64,000 nucleotides of DNA from Limnohabitans sp. 63ED37-2 (lineage in GTDB: Bacteria > Pseudomonadota > Gammaproteobacteria > Burkholderiales > Burkholderiaceae_C): assembly GCF_001412535.1 (NCBI RefSeq), contig NZ_CP011774.1, forward strand, positions 2,537,501 to 2,601,500. Direction: 5' to 3'. Every line of letters starts with the position of its first letter. Within the stretch, counting starts at the first letter, position 1. The notes beneath the pieces were generated by a model. The model worked only from the letters and a program-made list of their open reading frames with translations, did not search any database and was not told the origin of the DNA. Shown here one piece after another: positions 54,035-62,146 of this stretch. A program made the translations under genes and the position numbers.

Positions 54035-54763
54035 GTGCCTCTGTTGTACCCTTCATCCAACCCTTCTCAACCACAGCACATTGCCATCATCATGGACGGC
54101 AATCGCCGTTGGGCCAAAAAACGCTTCATGCCAGCCGCTTTAGGCCATGCAGCGGGCGCACAACGGGTGCGCGACATCGTCAAAACCTGCGGTGAAATCG
54201 GTATTCCTCAACTCAGCCTGTTTGCTTTCAGCACCGAGAACTGGAAACGCCCCGAAGAAGAGGTCAGCAGCCTCATGGGCTTGTTCACGACCTACCTGAA
54301 AAAAGAAATCCGCAACATGAACACCAACGGGGTTCGGTTGAAGGTGCTCGGTGACACGGGGCGATTTTCTCCGTCACTGCAAGCGCTGATTGCTGACGCC
54401 CAGGCCGAAACAGAGAACAACACGGTCATCACTTTGAACATTTGCGCCAACTACGGTGGGCGCTGGGACATGCTCCAGGCCACCAAAGCCTGGCAAAAAG
54501 CACATCCCGACACACCGCTGGACAGCCTGACCGAAGAAGCGTTGGGCCCTTACCTCAGCACGGCCGACGCACCCGAAGTCGATTTGTTGATCCGCACGGG
54601 CGGAGAGTCACGGGTGAGCAACTTCCTGCTTTGGCAAGCGGCTTATGCCGAACTGTTTTTCTGCGACGAACTATGGCCGGACTTCACCCCCGAAACCCTG
54701 AAACAGGCACTGGCCTGGTTTGCCACGCGCGACCGGCGCTTTGGCTCCTCTGCCCCTTTGTGA
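54035..54763 (+). CDS. uppS: Isolated undecaprenyl diphosphate synthase
   Basis: This 242-residue cis-prenyltransferase makes the C55 lipid carrier. Signatures: HIAIIMDGNRRWAKKR with the catalytic Asp, LSLFAFSTENWKRP, and DLLIRTGGESRVSNFLLWQAAYAELFF. The only start in range is a GTG at 54035, without a clear ribosome site (a TTG at 54044 is possible). uppS normally lies between frr and cdsA; here it stands alone, convergent with a NusG paralogue, so it may be an extra copy linked to surface polysaccharide synthesis, or the relocated single copy. The window cannot tell which. Confidence 0.93.
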   Translation: MPLLYPSSNPSQPQHIAIIMDGNRRWAKKRFMPAALGHAAGAQRVRDIVKTCGEIGIPQLSLFAFSTENWKRPEEEVSSLMGLFTTYLKKEIRNMNTNGVRLKVLGDTGRFSPSLQALIADAQAETENNTVITLNICANYGGRWDMLQATKAWQKAHPDTPLDSLTEEALGPYLSTADAPEVDLLIRTGGESRVSNFLLWQAAYAELFFCDELWPDFTPETLKQALAWFATRDRRFGSSAPL

Positions 54764-54782
54764 AGCAGCGGCCAGTCCAGCT

Positions 54783-55331
54783 TCAGGCGCTGGCTTCGAC
54801 CTGATGGTGGTCCACCTGCACCACCGTGGGCCGTCCCAATATCTCGAGCAACACCGCCACCCGTTTGCTGGACACGTTTTGCACCAACCCCTCGATGGCG
54901 CCCAAGGCGGTGTGCTTTAGACGCACTTTTTGCCCCACCTTGAGCTGGTTGAGCTCCTCGATCGTGGCCTGATCGCGCAATTGCTCCATCTGGCGGATAC
55001 GCTGCACCACATCGTCGTGCAACAAGGCCGGCTCAAAACCAAATCGAACAAGGTTGCTCACCCCTTTGGTGCTGCGCACGGCTGAAATGCTTTGCTCAGT
55101 GCGGCGGGGTCGAAACAGGATGTAGCGCGGGAACATGGGCTCAAACAGCGCCACCGGGCCTTGTTCGGTTTTTTTGAACTTTTTAAACAAGGGCAAATAG
55201 GCCTCAAAGCCTTGCTGCTCCAAATTGAACAGCGCAACAGATTCTTGTTTGGGCTTGGTGTAAGCCAGATACCAGCGGCTCAGACCAGTTTGGTCAATTT
55301 CTACGATCTCAGAATTCAAGAGTACACCCAT
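54783..55331 (-). CDS. NusG-paralogue transcription antitermination factor, RfaH-like
   Basis: This 182-residue protein has an N-terminal NGN domain (RWYLAYTKPKQESVALFNLEQQGFEAYLP near residue 18, then FPRYILFRP) and a C-terminal KOW domain (VGQKVRLKHTALGAIEGLVQNV). It is distinct from housekeeping NusG, which would be beside secE, and matches the RfaH branch that promotes elongation through long polysaccharide or pilus operons. No ops-like element or such operon is seen in this window. It is convergent with uppS (20-base gap) and lies downstream of hns and the IS on the same strand. Confidence 0.9.
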   Translation of the reverse strand: MGVLLNSEIVEIDQTGLSRWYLAYTKPKQESVALFNLEQQGFEAYLPLFKKFKKTEQGPVALFEPMFPRYILFRPRRTEQSISAVRSTKGVSNLVRFGFEPALLHDDVVQRIRQMEQLRDQATIEELNQLKVGQKVRLKHTALGAIEGLVQNVSSKRVAVLLEILGRPTVVQVDHHQVEASA

Positions 55332-55398
55332 TTCCTGTCGGTCAAGCCCATTAGATGATTATTTTAAGGATAATTGACCGATCTCAAGACCCTTGTTT

Positions 55399-55432
55399 GA
55401 AAAAACAAACCCCGCCGAAGCGGGGTTTGTTC
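55399..55432 (-). terminator. Terminator on minus strand, probably the original hns terminator
   Basis: On the minus strand AACAAACCCCGC-TTCG-GCGGGGTTTGTT is followed by TTTT. It lies between the IS30 left end and the NusG-like gene and would have ended hns transcripts before the IS arrived. Confidence 0.85.
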
Positions 55433-55455
55433 TCAAGACCCAAAATCGTTAAAAA

Positions 55456-56515
55456 GGCGGATTCAAGTACGAACTGCAACACGGTTTAACGAGGCGTGAA
55501 ACACCTCGTGGGGTGTCTTGAATCCCAGCCGCTTTCTGGGCCGGTGATTCAATCTGTTTTCGATCATAGTCAACTCCTCATCGGTGACAGTTTCCATGCG
55601 CCGTTTCTTGGGAATGTATTGGCGCAGCAAACCATTGAAGTTCTCGTTGCTGCCGCGCTGCCAGCTGCAATACGGATCGGCAAAGTAAGTCTGGATGCCA
55701 AGGGCCTGATCGATGGCCTGGTGATCGGCAAACTCCTTGCCGTTGTCTACCGTCAAGGTCTTCACCCGTGAGCTCAGGGGCTTGAGCATGCCTTCAATAG
55801 CCCGGCCCACCAAATCAGCAGACTTGTTGGGCACTTTGGCCAGCACAGCAAAGCCACTCTTGCGTTCTACCAGTGTCACGATGGCTTGTTTGTGAGCCGC
55901 GCCAATAACGGTATCACCTTCCCAGTGGCCCACTTGCTTGCGATCTTCAATGTGGCTTGGTCTCTCGCTGATCGGGCGGCGGTTCGGGATCTGACCACGT
56001 CTATCACGCCCGCACAGGTGGCGTTTGCGCCGAGGCTTTTGGCTACGCAGGTGCGTGTGTAAATCACCACCGGCAGCCTTGTTCGCATAGACATACAAAT
56101 AGACGCTCTCATGGCTGACCGCCACCTTGCCTGCAATCTGCTCGGGGCTCCATTGAATGCCAAGGTAGAAATCCACATCGGACCAGACTTTGGAATCTAA
56201 ACGGCGGGCATTACGGCTTCGCTGTGCCCGCTCAGAAGCCTTGGCGCAGGCTTGTTCGGCGCGATAGCCACGCTGACCGCGGCCACGGCTGAGTTCGCGG
56301 CTGATGGTGCTGCGGCTCCTGCCCAATGAACGGGCGATCTCGCTGATGGTCTGTTTGGCTTTCAAGAGGCTGTGAATTTGGTATCGTTCTTCTCGGCTGA
56401 GGTGCTTGTACATCTGGCAACTTGGACTTGGCGGTTTGAGTGGCCATGATGCCTTGACATCCTCAGCCACCCATCACCGGGTTTATCTTTGTTGCACCTC
56501 GTACTTGAATCCGCC
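55456..56515 (-). mobile_element. Complete IS30-family insertion sequence
   Basis: A 1,060-bp element is bounded by inverted repeats: left GGCGGATTCAAGTACGAACT at 55456 and the right end, read on the minus strand, GGCGGATTCAAGTACGAGGT. The first 17 bases are identical and the similarity reaches about 26 bases. AAA flanks each end, consistent with a 3-bp target duplication, though within A-runs. It carries one intact transposase gene and looks recent. Confidence 0.95.
55463..56413 (-). CDS. IS30-family transposase
   Basis: This 316-residue transposase has an N-terminal helix-turn-helix (YKHLSREERYQIHSLLKAK, then SEIARSLGRSRSTISREL) and the DDE catalytic triad: Asp in HWEGDTVIG, Asp in LTVDNGKEF, and Glu in QRGSNENFNGLLRQY. 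The stop lies inside the left inverted repeat. The ATG at 56413 fits MYKHLSREER starts of the family; the frame continues to 56470. It seems intact and could be active. Confidence 0.96.
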   Translation of the reverse strand: MYKHLSREERYQIHSLLKAKQTISEIARSLGRSRSTISRELSRGRGQRGYRAEQACAKASERAQRSRNARRLDSKVWSDVDFYLGIQWSPEQIAGKVAVSHESVYLYVYANKAAGGDLHTHLRSQKPRRKRHLCGRDRRGQIPNRRPISERPSHIEDRKQVGHWEGDTVIGAAHKQAIVTLVERKSGFAVLAKVPNKSADLVGRAIEGMLKPLSSRVKTLTVDNGKEFADHQAIDQALGIQTYFADPYCSWQRGSNENFNGLLRQYIPKKRRMETVTDEELTMIENRLNHRPRKRLGFKTPHEVFHASLNRVAVRT

Positions 56516-56575
56516 AAATAAAAAATCAAACTTTTCTATTCAAGTGGGATTCATCACGATCTCGGGTCAAATGGT

Positions 56576-56875
56576 TCAGGCAATCACGAAAGGCGCGCGG
56601 TCCTGACCTTCGATCCATTTGGGCGCTTTGCCACGGCCGGTCCATGTTTGGCCCGTGGCTGGATCGCGGTATTTGGCCGCCACTTTGCTCACGGACTTGG
56701 GGGCCGAAGTTTTGGCACCGCGGCCAGGAAAAACGTCTTGAGCGGTCAAGCCATATTCGGCCACCAACTCGCGCACCTTGGCCACCGCACTGGCAATTTC
56801 ATTTTGACGGGCTTGGGCAATTTCTTGCTCCAAGGCTTCGCGCTTTTGCAATAACTCTTTGTAAGACATTGACAT
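56576..56875 (-). CDS. H-NS-family nucleoid protein
   Basis: This 99-residue H-NS-type protein has an N-terminal coiled-coil oligomerisation part (SYKELLQKREALEQEIAQAR) and a C-terminal DNA-binding domain with YRDPATGQTWTGRGKAPKWI, the hook that reads AT-rich minor groove. It lacks nothing obvious. AAGGGG precedes the ATG at 56875; a second ATG lies at 56869. Such proteins silence AT-rich horizontally acquired genes; several copies are normal in Burkholderiales. The IS30 element begins 60 bases after the stop. Confidence 0.93.
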   Translation of the reverse strand: MSMSYKELLQKREALEQEIAQARQNEIASAVAKVRELVAEYGLTAQDVFPGRGAKTSAPKSVSKVAAKYRDPATGQTWTGRGKAPKWIEGQDRAPFVIA

Positions 56876-57118
56876 ATTAAACCCCTTAAAATAATGAAGA
56901 CACACGAATATACATCAAAGCTGCTTATTTTTTCGAGCCGGCGACCTATTATTTGAGTTTAATCGCGAGAATAACCATCGGCATTCATGCTGCAAGGCTA
57001 TTTTTTACAGGCATTCCGTGTCGGATCTCTGATGCCCCTCATAATCGCAGATGAATGTGAACCAGAATATCGAATACTTGGATTCTATTTTTGTACGCAG
57101 GGCAAATGAAGGCAATCT
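56876..57118. other. AT-rich intergenic region between hns and apaH
   Basis: This 243-base region is visibly AT-richer than the surroundings and holds no reading frame of note. It must contain the divergent promoters of hns and apaH. No convincing palindrome stands out. An AT-rich leader is common for H-NS genes, which often repress themselves. Confidence 0.6.
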
Positions 57119-57946
57119 ATGGCGGTTTACTGGGTCGGTGACATTCAAGGTTGTGACGCGGCCTTGGCGCATTTAATGGACGAGGTGGCTTTTTCGCCCA
57201 GCCGAGATCATTTGATCGTCTTGGGCGACCTGGTCAACCGAGGCCCGGACTCTGCAGGCGTGCTGCGCCGCTTGATGGCGCTGCAAGGCAGTGTGCAGTG
57301 CCTCTTGGGCAACCACGATTTGCATGCCTTGGCCGTGTTGTGGGGCTTCAGCCCCACCAAGCGGATGGACACACTCGACGACCTGATGCAAGCGCCCGAC
57401 CGCGCAGCCCTGATCAACTGGCTGCGGCAGCAGCATCTGGCCCTGTGGTCCCACGGGGTGTTGTCGGTCCATGCGGGGGTCTTGCCCAGCTGGACCCTTG
57501 AGCAGACCTTGGACTTGGCCAACGAAGTGCAAACCGTTTTGCGTGGACCGGACCTGCCTCATTTTTTGGCCCACATGTATGGCAACGAGCCTGCCGCCTG
57601 GCACGATGACTTGACGGGGCTGAACCGTTGGCGGGTGGTGGTCAACGCTTTGACAAGGCTGCGCTTTTGCTCGGCCGATGGCACCATGGAATTCGCCACC
57701 AAAGACAGCGCCGCACAAGCGCCGCAAGGCTTCATGCCCTGGTTCGATGTGCCGGGGCGGCGCACGGCCGACATCACGGTGGCCTTTGGCCATTGGTCCA
57801 CACTGGGCTGGCTGGGGCGCCCCGATGTTTGGTCTTTGGACACCGGTTGTGTCTGGGGCGGCTGTCTGAGCGCCATGCGTCTGGGAGACGACGGGCAGCA
57901 CACGCGTGTTCAGGTGGCCTGCACTCAGGCGCAGTTGCCGGGCTGA
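57119..57946 (+). CDS. apaH: Symmetrical bis(5'-nucleosyl)-tetraphosphatase
   Basis: ApaH hydrolyses diadenosine tetraphosphate to two ADP and can decap Np4-capped RNA. The 275-residue metallophosphatase has GDIQGCDAALAHLM, GDLVNRGPDSAGVLR and LLGNHDLHALAVLWG, the full PPP-phosphatase metal site, and the ApaH-type FGHWSTLGW later. A GAAGG sits 7-11 bases before the ATG. It converges on the Smr gene, 10 bases away. Confidence 0.97.
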   Translation: MAVYWVGDIQGCDAALAHLMDEVAFSPSRDHLIVLGDLVNRGPDSAGVLRRLMALQGSVQCLLGNHDLHALAVLWGFSPTKRMDTLDDLMQAPDRAALINWLRQQHLALWSHGVLSVHAGVLPSWTLEQTLDLANEVQTVLRGPDLPHFLAHMYGNEPAAWHDDLTGLNRWRVVVNALTRLRFCSADGTMEFATKDSAAQAPQGFMPWFDVPGRRTADITVAFGHWSTLGWLGRPDVWSLDTGCVWGGCLSAMRLGDDGQHTRVQVACTQAQLPG

Positions 57947-57956
57947 AGGCAGGGAC

Positions 57957-58595
57957 TCAGCCGCCCGGCTTGAGCAAAACCACCAAGGCCCCCGCCCCAC
58001 CTTCTGCGGGCTTGGCCTGCACAAAAGCCATCACCTGGTCTTTTTGCACCAACCAACTGTGCACCTTGGACTTGAGCACCGGGGTTTTGCCTGGCGAGCC
58101 CAAACCTTTGCCATGCACCACACGCAAGCAACGCACGCCTTGTCGGTGCGCCAGGCGGATGAACTCGGCCAAGGCCACACGGGCTTCGTCGCTGCGCAGG
58201 CCATGCAAATCGATCTCGCGCTGGATCGACCAATCGCCTTTGCGCAATTTATGGATCACGTCGCGCCCAATGCCCGGGCGGCGAAAACTCAGCGCGTCGT
58301 CGGTGTCGAGCAAAGTGCTGGCGTCGAATTCGTCGCTCAGGCAATCGCGCAGCACGGCTTCGTTGTCCTTATGGCGTTGGTGCGCAATCGGGGCGGGGCT
58401 GGGTCCGTCCAGATTGACCTGGTCGTGCACAGGCAAGCGCTGCACGGCCCCCACGGCACGCACAAACAAGTTGCTTTCGGCCTCGCGCTGACGCGCGGCC
58501 AGCGCCTGGGCAGCCGCCTGCGCCTGGGCCAGCGCGTGGGCCTCGGCCAGCTTCTGGCGCACTTTCTTCAGGTCTTGCAGCGCATTGATTTTCAC
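57957..58595 (-). CDS. Smr-domain protein
   Basis: This 212-residue protein has a C-terminal Smr (small MutS-related) domain: REIDLHGLRSDEARVALAEFIR and LRVVHGKGLGSPGKTPVLKSKV. The HGxG-type motif suggests endonuclease activity on DNA or on collided-ribosome mRNA, as for SmrA/SmrB. The N-terminal 60 residues are helical and Ala/Gln-rich. The GTG at 58595, with GGAG upstream, is chosen because homologues begin VKINALQDLKKVRQK; the frame extends into the hemoglobin gene. Confidence 0.9.
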   Translation of the reverse strand: MKINALQDLKKVRQKLAEAHALAQAQAAAQALAARQREAESNLFVRAVGAVQRLPVHDQVNLDGPSPAPIAHQRHKDNEAVLRDCLSDEFDASTLLDTDDALSFRRPGIGRDVIHKLRKGDWSIQREIDLHGLRSDEARVALAEFIRLAHRQGVRCLRVVHGKGLGSPGKTPVLKSKVHSWLVQKDQVMAFVQAKPAEGGAGALVVLLKPGG

Positions 58596-58657
58596 AGGAG
58601 GAGCTCCGGGCTGGGCATGGGGGGCGTTTTCAGTGCACAAGAAAGATCGCAGGCGCG

Positions 58658-59062
58658 TCACACGCCCCGGTTGCGCATCCAGTCGGCGGTCTTGAAAAAA
58701 CTGGCGTTCAGGCGCTCGCGCAGCACCGGGTCCACCCCCAATTCGGTCATGGCCTGGTCCATGCAGGCCAGCCACTGGTCTCGCTCCAACACCCCAATCG
58801 AAAATGGCATGTGGCGCATGCGCAAACGCGGGTGGCCAAAACGCTCGGTGTAATGCTCGGGCCCACCCAACCAACCGCACAAAAACCAGAACAGCTTGTC
58901 ACGGGCACCGTCCAGGCTGCTGCCGTGTGCGTCTCGCAAAGCCTTGTAGCCTGGCTCCATGTCCATCAGGTCATAAAAACGGTCGGCCAGGGCACGCACC
59001 ACCGCTTCGCCGCCGATCCAGGCAAAGGGCGTTTCAAATGGGGGCTTTTCTTCGATGTTCAT
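58658..59062 (-). CDS. Group II truncated hemoglobin
   Basis: This 134-residue 2/2 hemoglobin (trHbO class) is inferred from FYDLMDMEPGYKALRDAHG, LFWFLCGWLGGPEHYTERFGHPRLRMRH with the proximal His in the last part, and the WG-type pattern in WLGG. The usual role is O2 or NO chemistry and redox protection. It is 62 bases before the Smr gene on the same strand and may share its transcript. Confidence 0.92.
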   Translation of the reverse strand: MNIEEKPPFETPFAWIGGEAVVRALADRFYDLMDMEPGYKALRDAHGSSLDGARDKLFWFLCGWLGGPEHYTERFGHPRLRMRHMPFSIGVLERDQWLACMDQAMTELGVDPVLRERLNASFFKTADWMRNRGV

Positions 59063-59152
59063 AGCAATCCATTGTGACGTGTTGCAAAGGGCCTTGGCTG
59101 GGCATGGGTCCAGCCGGTCAAAGTCGATGCCTCATGCGGTCCAGGTTCTTGG

Positions 59153-59299
59153 GTCATCCCGGGCGAAGACCCGGGATCCAGTTTGATCCGATGCCCTTTG
59201 CGAATACCCACTGCGTGCTCTAGATCCCGGCTCAAGGCCGGGATGACGAAGCACAAGGCTGGGGTGACAAAGCACAGGCCGGGGTGACAAAGTCCAAGA
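59153..59299. repeat. Intergenic repeat cluster: inverted repeat plus three tandem copies
   Basis: GTCATCCCGGGCGAAGACCC near 59153 is answered by GATCCCGGCTCAAGGCCGGG and ATGAC ending near 59246, a mobile-looking inverted repeat. Next to it three imperfect copies of a 20-base unit follow (59238-59298): CCGGGATGACGAAGCACAAG, CTGGGGTGACAAAGCACAGG, CCGGGGTGACAAAGTCCAAG. The cluster fills the gap between the permease 3' end and the hemoglobin promoter. Confidence 0.75.
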
Positions 59300-61873
59300 T
59301 CACTGCGCCGCTTGGCGCAAAGTCTGCACCACCGGCTGTCTCAGCACCCCGGCCAGGCTCAGGCTGCCCGCCCCCCATGCCAGCAAGGCACCAGCGAGTC
59401 CTCCGGCCAAGGGCGCCCACAAAGGGGGTTGCCAGGCAAATTCAAACGCATAGCGGGCCAATGCCCAGCCCACCACCAGCGCCATGGCGCTTGCCATGAA
59501 GCCGGCCAGCCAGCCGATGCCGAGCAACTCGGTGCGTTGTACCTGTACCAGCAAGCTGCGGCCTGCACCCAGCGCCCGCATGATGGCGTATTCGCGCTCA
59601 CGCGCCTGACGGCTTGCGCCCACGGCGGCCAGCAACACCATCAGGCCCGCAGCCAGGGTGAAGGCGAACAGGAATTCCACCGCCCGGATCACCTGGTCCA
59701 TGACCCGCTGCACCTGCGCCAGTGTGCTGCGCATGTCCACGCTGGTGATGTTGGGAAAAGCATTGACCATGGCGTTTTCAAAACCCGGAGCCCCCTCGGG
59801 CGAGCGGAATGCGGCCATGTAGGTCATGGGCAAATCGGGCATTTGCGAGACCGGGAACAGCATGAAAAAGTTGGCCCGCATCGAAGCCCAGTCCACCTTG
59901 CGCAAGGACGTGACCCGCGCCTCGTGGGGCTGACCCGCGATGTCAAAGCCCAACCGGTCCCCGAGCTTCAAACCCAGCGCTTCGGCGATGCCCTCCTCCA
60001 CACTCACGCCATCGGCCTCCTCGGCCATCCAGCGCCCGGCCACCAAGGGGTTGTGGCCCGGCAAGACCGCGCTGTGCGAGAGGTTGATTTCACGGTCGAG
60101 CAGGCGTTTGCCGCGATCGGCGATCAGGTCATCGGGGCCGATGACCCGGCCATTGATGGCCACCAAGCGGCCCCGAATCATGGGAAACCAGTCGGGCGAC
60201 TGCACGCCTGCGGTTTTCAGGTGGGCTAAGAAGTCTTGGGCCTGCTCGGGCTGCACGTTGATGACAAAACGGTCTGGCGCGTTCACGGGGGTCGCCTGCC
60301 GCCAGCTCGCGATCAGGTCGGTGCGCAGCAGCACGAGCAATGCCAGCGCCAGCAAACCCACCGACAAGGCACTGACCTGCACCACCGCAAACACAGGCCG
60401 CGCCGCCACCTGGCGCGTGGCCAGGCGCAGCCAGCGCGGAGCGGACTCATCGGGCACCACCAGGCGCAGCAACAACAAGGCCACAGCCGCCAAAGCGGCA
60501 AACACCAAAAGCGCCACGGCAAAACCGCCCACCGTGATCAGGCCCAGGGTGAGGTTGCGGCTGACCATGAGCAAGGTGACCGCAAAGCCGAGCAAACCCA
60601 TCACCAGCACCAGGCCCGAGCGCACCTGTACGCTGCCCAGGTCGCGGCGGATCACGCGCAGCGGTGGCACTTTGGCCAACTGCAACACGGGCGGCAGGCC
60701 AAAGGCCACCAGCAGCGTCAGACCCATGGCCAGGCCCATCAGCGCGGGCTTGGGTGTGGCCGCGGGCAAATTGGCATCCACCAGACCGGCCAGCAATTGC
60801 ACAAAACCCAGGTGCACCCCATAACCGGCCAGCACCCCCAGCACACTGGCCACCAGGCCTGCGCCCAAAAACTCCAGGCCATAACTCAATGTCAGTGTGC
60901 GCTGGCTTTGCCCCAAAACCCGAAGCAAAGCACAGGCATCCAACTGCCTCTCGGCAAAACTGCGCGCCGCCAAAGCCACGGCCACGGCGCAAAGCAAGGC
61001 GGCCAGCAAGGCCACCAGGTTCAAGAACTGCGAAGCCCGGTCCAGGGTTTGCCGCATCTCGGGGCGGCCACTGTCCAGCGACTCGACCTTCACGCCGCGC
61101 ACATCGGCCTTGTCGGCCTCGGCCTGCGCCCAAGGCAAAAATTGCCCCACAGCCGCATCGCTGCCGGCCACCGCCATGCGCCAGCTCACGCGGCTGGCCG
61201 GCTGGACCAGGCCCGTCGAGGCCAAATCGGCCATGTTCATCATCACGCGCGGTGCAAACCCCATAAAACCCGCTCCCCGGTCGGGCTCGCGGGTGATGGT
61301 GGCGCCAATGCGCAAACTGCGCTCGCCCAAGCCCAGCATCTGGCCCACCTGAACATTCAGCGCTTCGAGCAAGGCCGCATCGACCCAGACCTCGCCCAGA
61401 GGCGGAATGCTGGCCGCGCTTTGGCCTGAAATCTCCAGGCGACCACGCAAGGGGTAACCGGGCTCGACCGCTTTGAGCGCCACAAGGCGCGTGGCGGGAG
61501 GTATGGGTGTGCCGATGCCCGAAGCCGAGGCCGCCGCGTTGGAAGCCAATTCGGCACCTGCAGGTGCCGTGGCCCGCGCCATGGTCGGGAAACTCACATT
61601 GGTGTTGCTCTGCAATCCGGCCTCTCGGGCCTTTTGCGCAAAAGCATCGGGGGTGCGTTGGTCACTCACCACCACCGCGTCGCCCCCCAGCAGCTGACGC
61701 GCATCGCGCCACAGGCCCGACTGCATGCGATCGGCCAGAAAACCCACCGCCGTCAAGGCCGCCACGGCCAGGGCCACCGAGACCATCAACAGGCGCAATT
61801 CACCCGCCCGCAGGTCACGCCACAATTGGCGAGCACCCAGCTTCAAACCATGCATCCAAGACTGATTGTTCAT
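59300..61873 (-). CDS. FtsX-like ABC permease, YbbP type, without adjacent ATPase
   Basis: This 857-residue ABC permease has ten or so membrane segments and two FtsX domains. The start MHGLKLGARQLWRDLRAGELRLLMVSVALAVAALTAVGF and late EYAIMRALGAGRSLLVQVQRTELLGIGW are typical of the YbbP group, which pairs with a LolD-like ATPase (YbbA) and often the esterase TesA. Neither is adjacent here. The last gene before tRNA-Met. Likely substrate: a lipid or lipoprotein-like molecule; unproven. Confidence 0.92.
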   Translation of the reverse strand: MNNQSWMHGLKLGARQLWRDLRAGELRLLMVSVALAVAALTAVGFLADRMQSGLWRDARQLLGGDAVVVSDQRTPDAFAQKAREAGLQSNTNVSFPTMARATAPAGAELASNAAASASGIGTPIPPATRLVALKAVEPGYPLRGRLEISGQSAASIPPLGEVWVDAALLEALNVQVGQMLGLGERSLRIGATITREPDRGAGFMGFAPRVMMNMADLASTGLVQPASRVSWRMAVAGSDAAVGQFLPWAQAEADKADVRGVKVESLDSGRPEMRQTLDRASQFLNLVALLAALLCAVAVALAARSFAERQLDACALLRVLGQSQRTLTLSYGLEFLGAGLVASVLGVLAGYGVHLGFVQLLAGLVDANLPAATPKPALMGLAMGLTLLVAFGLPPVLQLAKVPPLRVIRRDLGSVQVRSGLVLVMGLLGFAVTLLMVSRNLTLGLITVGGFAVALLVFAALAAVALLLLRLVVPDESAPRWLRLATRQVAARPVFAVVQVSALSVGLLALALLVLLRTDLIASWRQATPVNAPDRFVINVQPEQAQDFLAHLKTAGVQSPDWFPMIRGRLVAINGRVIGPDDLIADRGKRLLDREINLSHSAVLPGHNPLVAGRWMAEEADGVSVEEGIAEALGLKLGDRLGFDIAGQPHEARVTSLRKVDWASMRANFFMLFPVSQMPDLPMTYMAAFRSPEGAPGFENAMVNAFPNITSVDMRSTLAQVQRVMDQVIRAVEFLFAFTLAAGLMVLLAAVGASRQAREREYAIMRALGAGRSLLVQVQRTELLGIGWLAGFMASAMALVVGWALARYAFEFAWQPPLWAPLAGGLAGALLAWGAGSLSLAGVLRQPVVQTLRQAAQ

Positions 61874-61947
61874 CCCCTGACCATAACCCAGGGTCGAAGG
61901 TCTGACAGGGCTGGGGGCTTGGAAAGCCGGTAACAGGCTCCGAAAAC

Positions 61948-61981
61948 CAAAAAGCCCACAGTCGTGAAACTGCGGGCTTTG
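61948..61981 (-). terminator. Terminator after tRNA-Met
   Basis: On the minus strand AAAGCCCGCAGT-TTCACG-ACTGTGGGCTTTTT follows the CCA end of the tRNA by about 5 bases; one internal mismatch. Confidence 0.85.
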
Positions 61982-61985
61982 GATT

Positions 61986-62062
61986 TGGTGGTGATAGGTG
62001 GATTTGAACCACCGACATCAGCATTATGAATGCTGCGCTCTAACCAACTGAGCTATATCACC
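61986..62062 (-). tRNA. tRNA-Met (anticodon CAT)
   Basis: Read on the minus strand the gene folds as a full cloverleaf: acceptor GGTGATA/TATCACC, D arm GCTC/GAGC, anticodon stem CAGCA/TGCTG around TTCATAA with anticodon CAT, T arm GGTGG/CCACC with TTCAAAT, discriminator A and an encoded CCA. The G1-C72 pair excludes the initiator form. It is most likely elongator tRNA-Met; a lysidine-modified tRNA-Ile2, which shares CAT, cannot be fully excluded by eye. Confidence 0.95.
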
Positions 62063-62146
62063 TGAAACTGTTTGACGTCGCCATCAAGCCCGAAATTATA
62101 CACAAAATTCCGCAGCAAACCGCTCAGTTGGCGTAACAATGTGCGG

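Noticed and set aside
59238..59298. Three 20-base repeats considered as a CRISPR remnant
   Set aside because: The copies adjoin with no spacers, are imperfect and have no cas genes near.
61986..62062. tRNA-Met considered as an integration site of a genomic island
   Set aside because: No integrase, no repeat of the tRNA 3' end nearby, and the flanking genes look like core genes.
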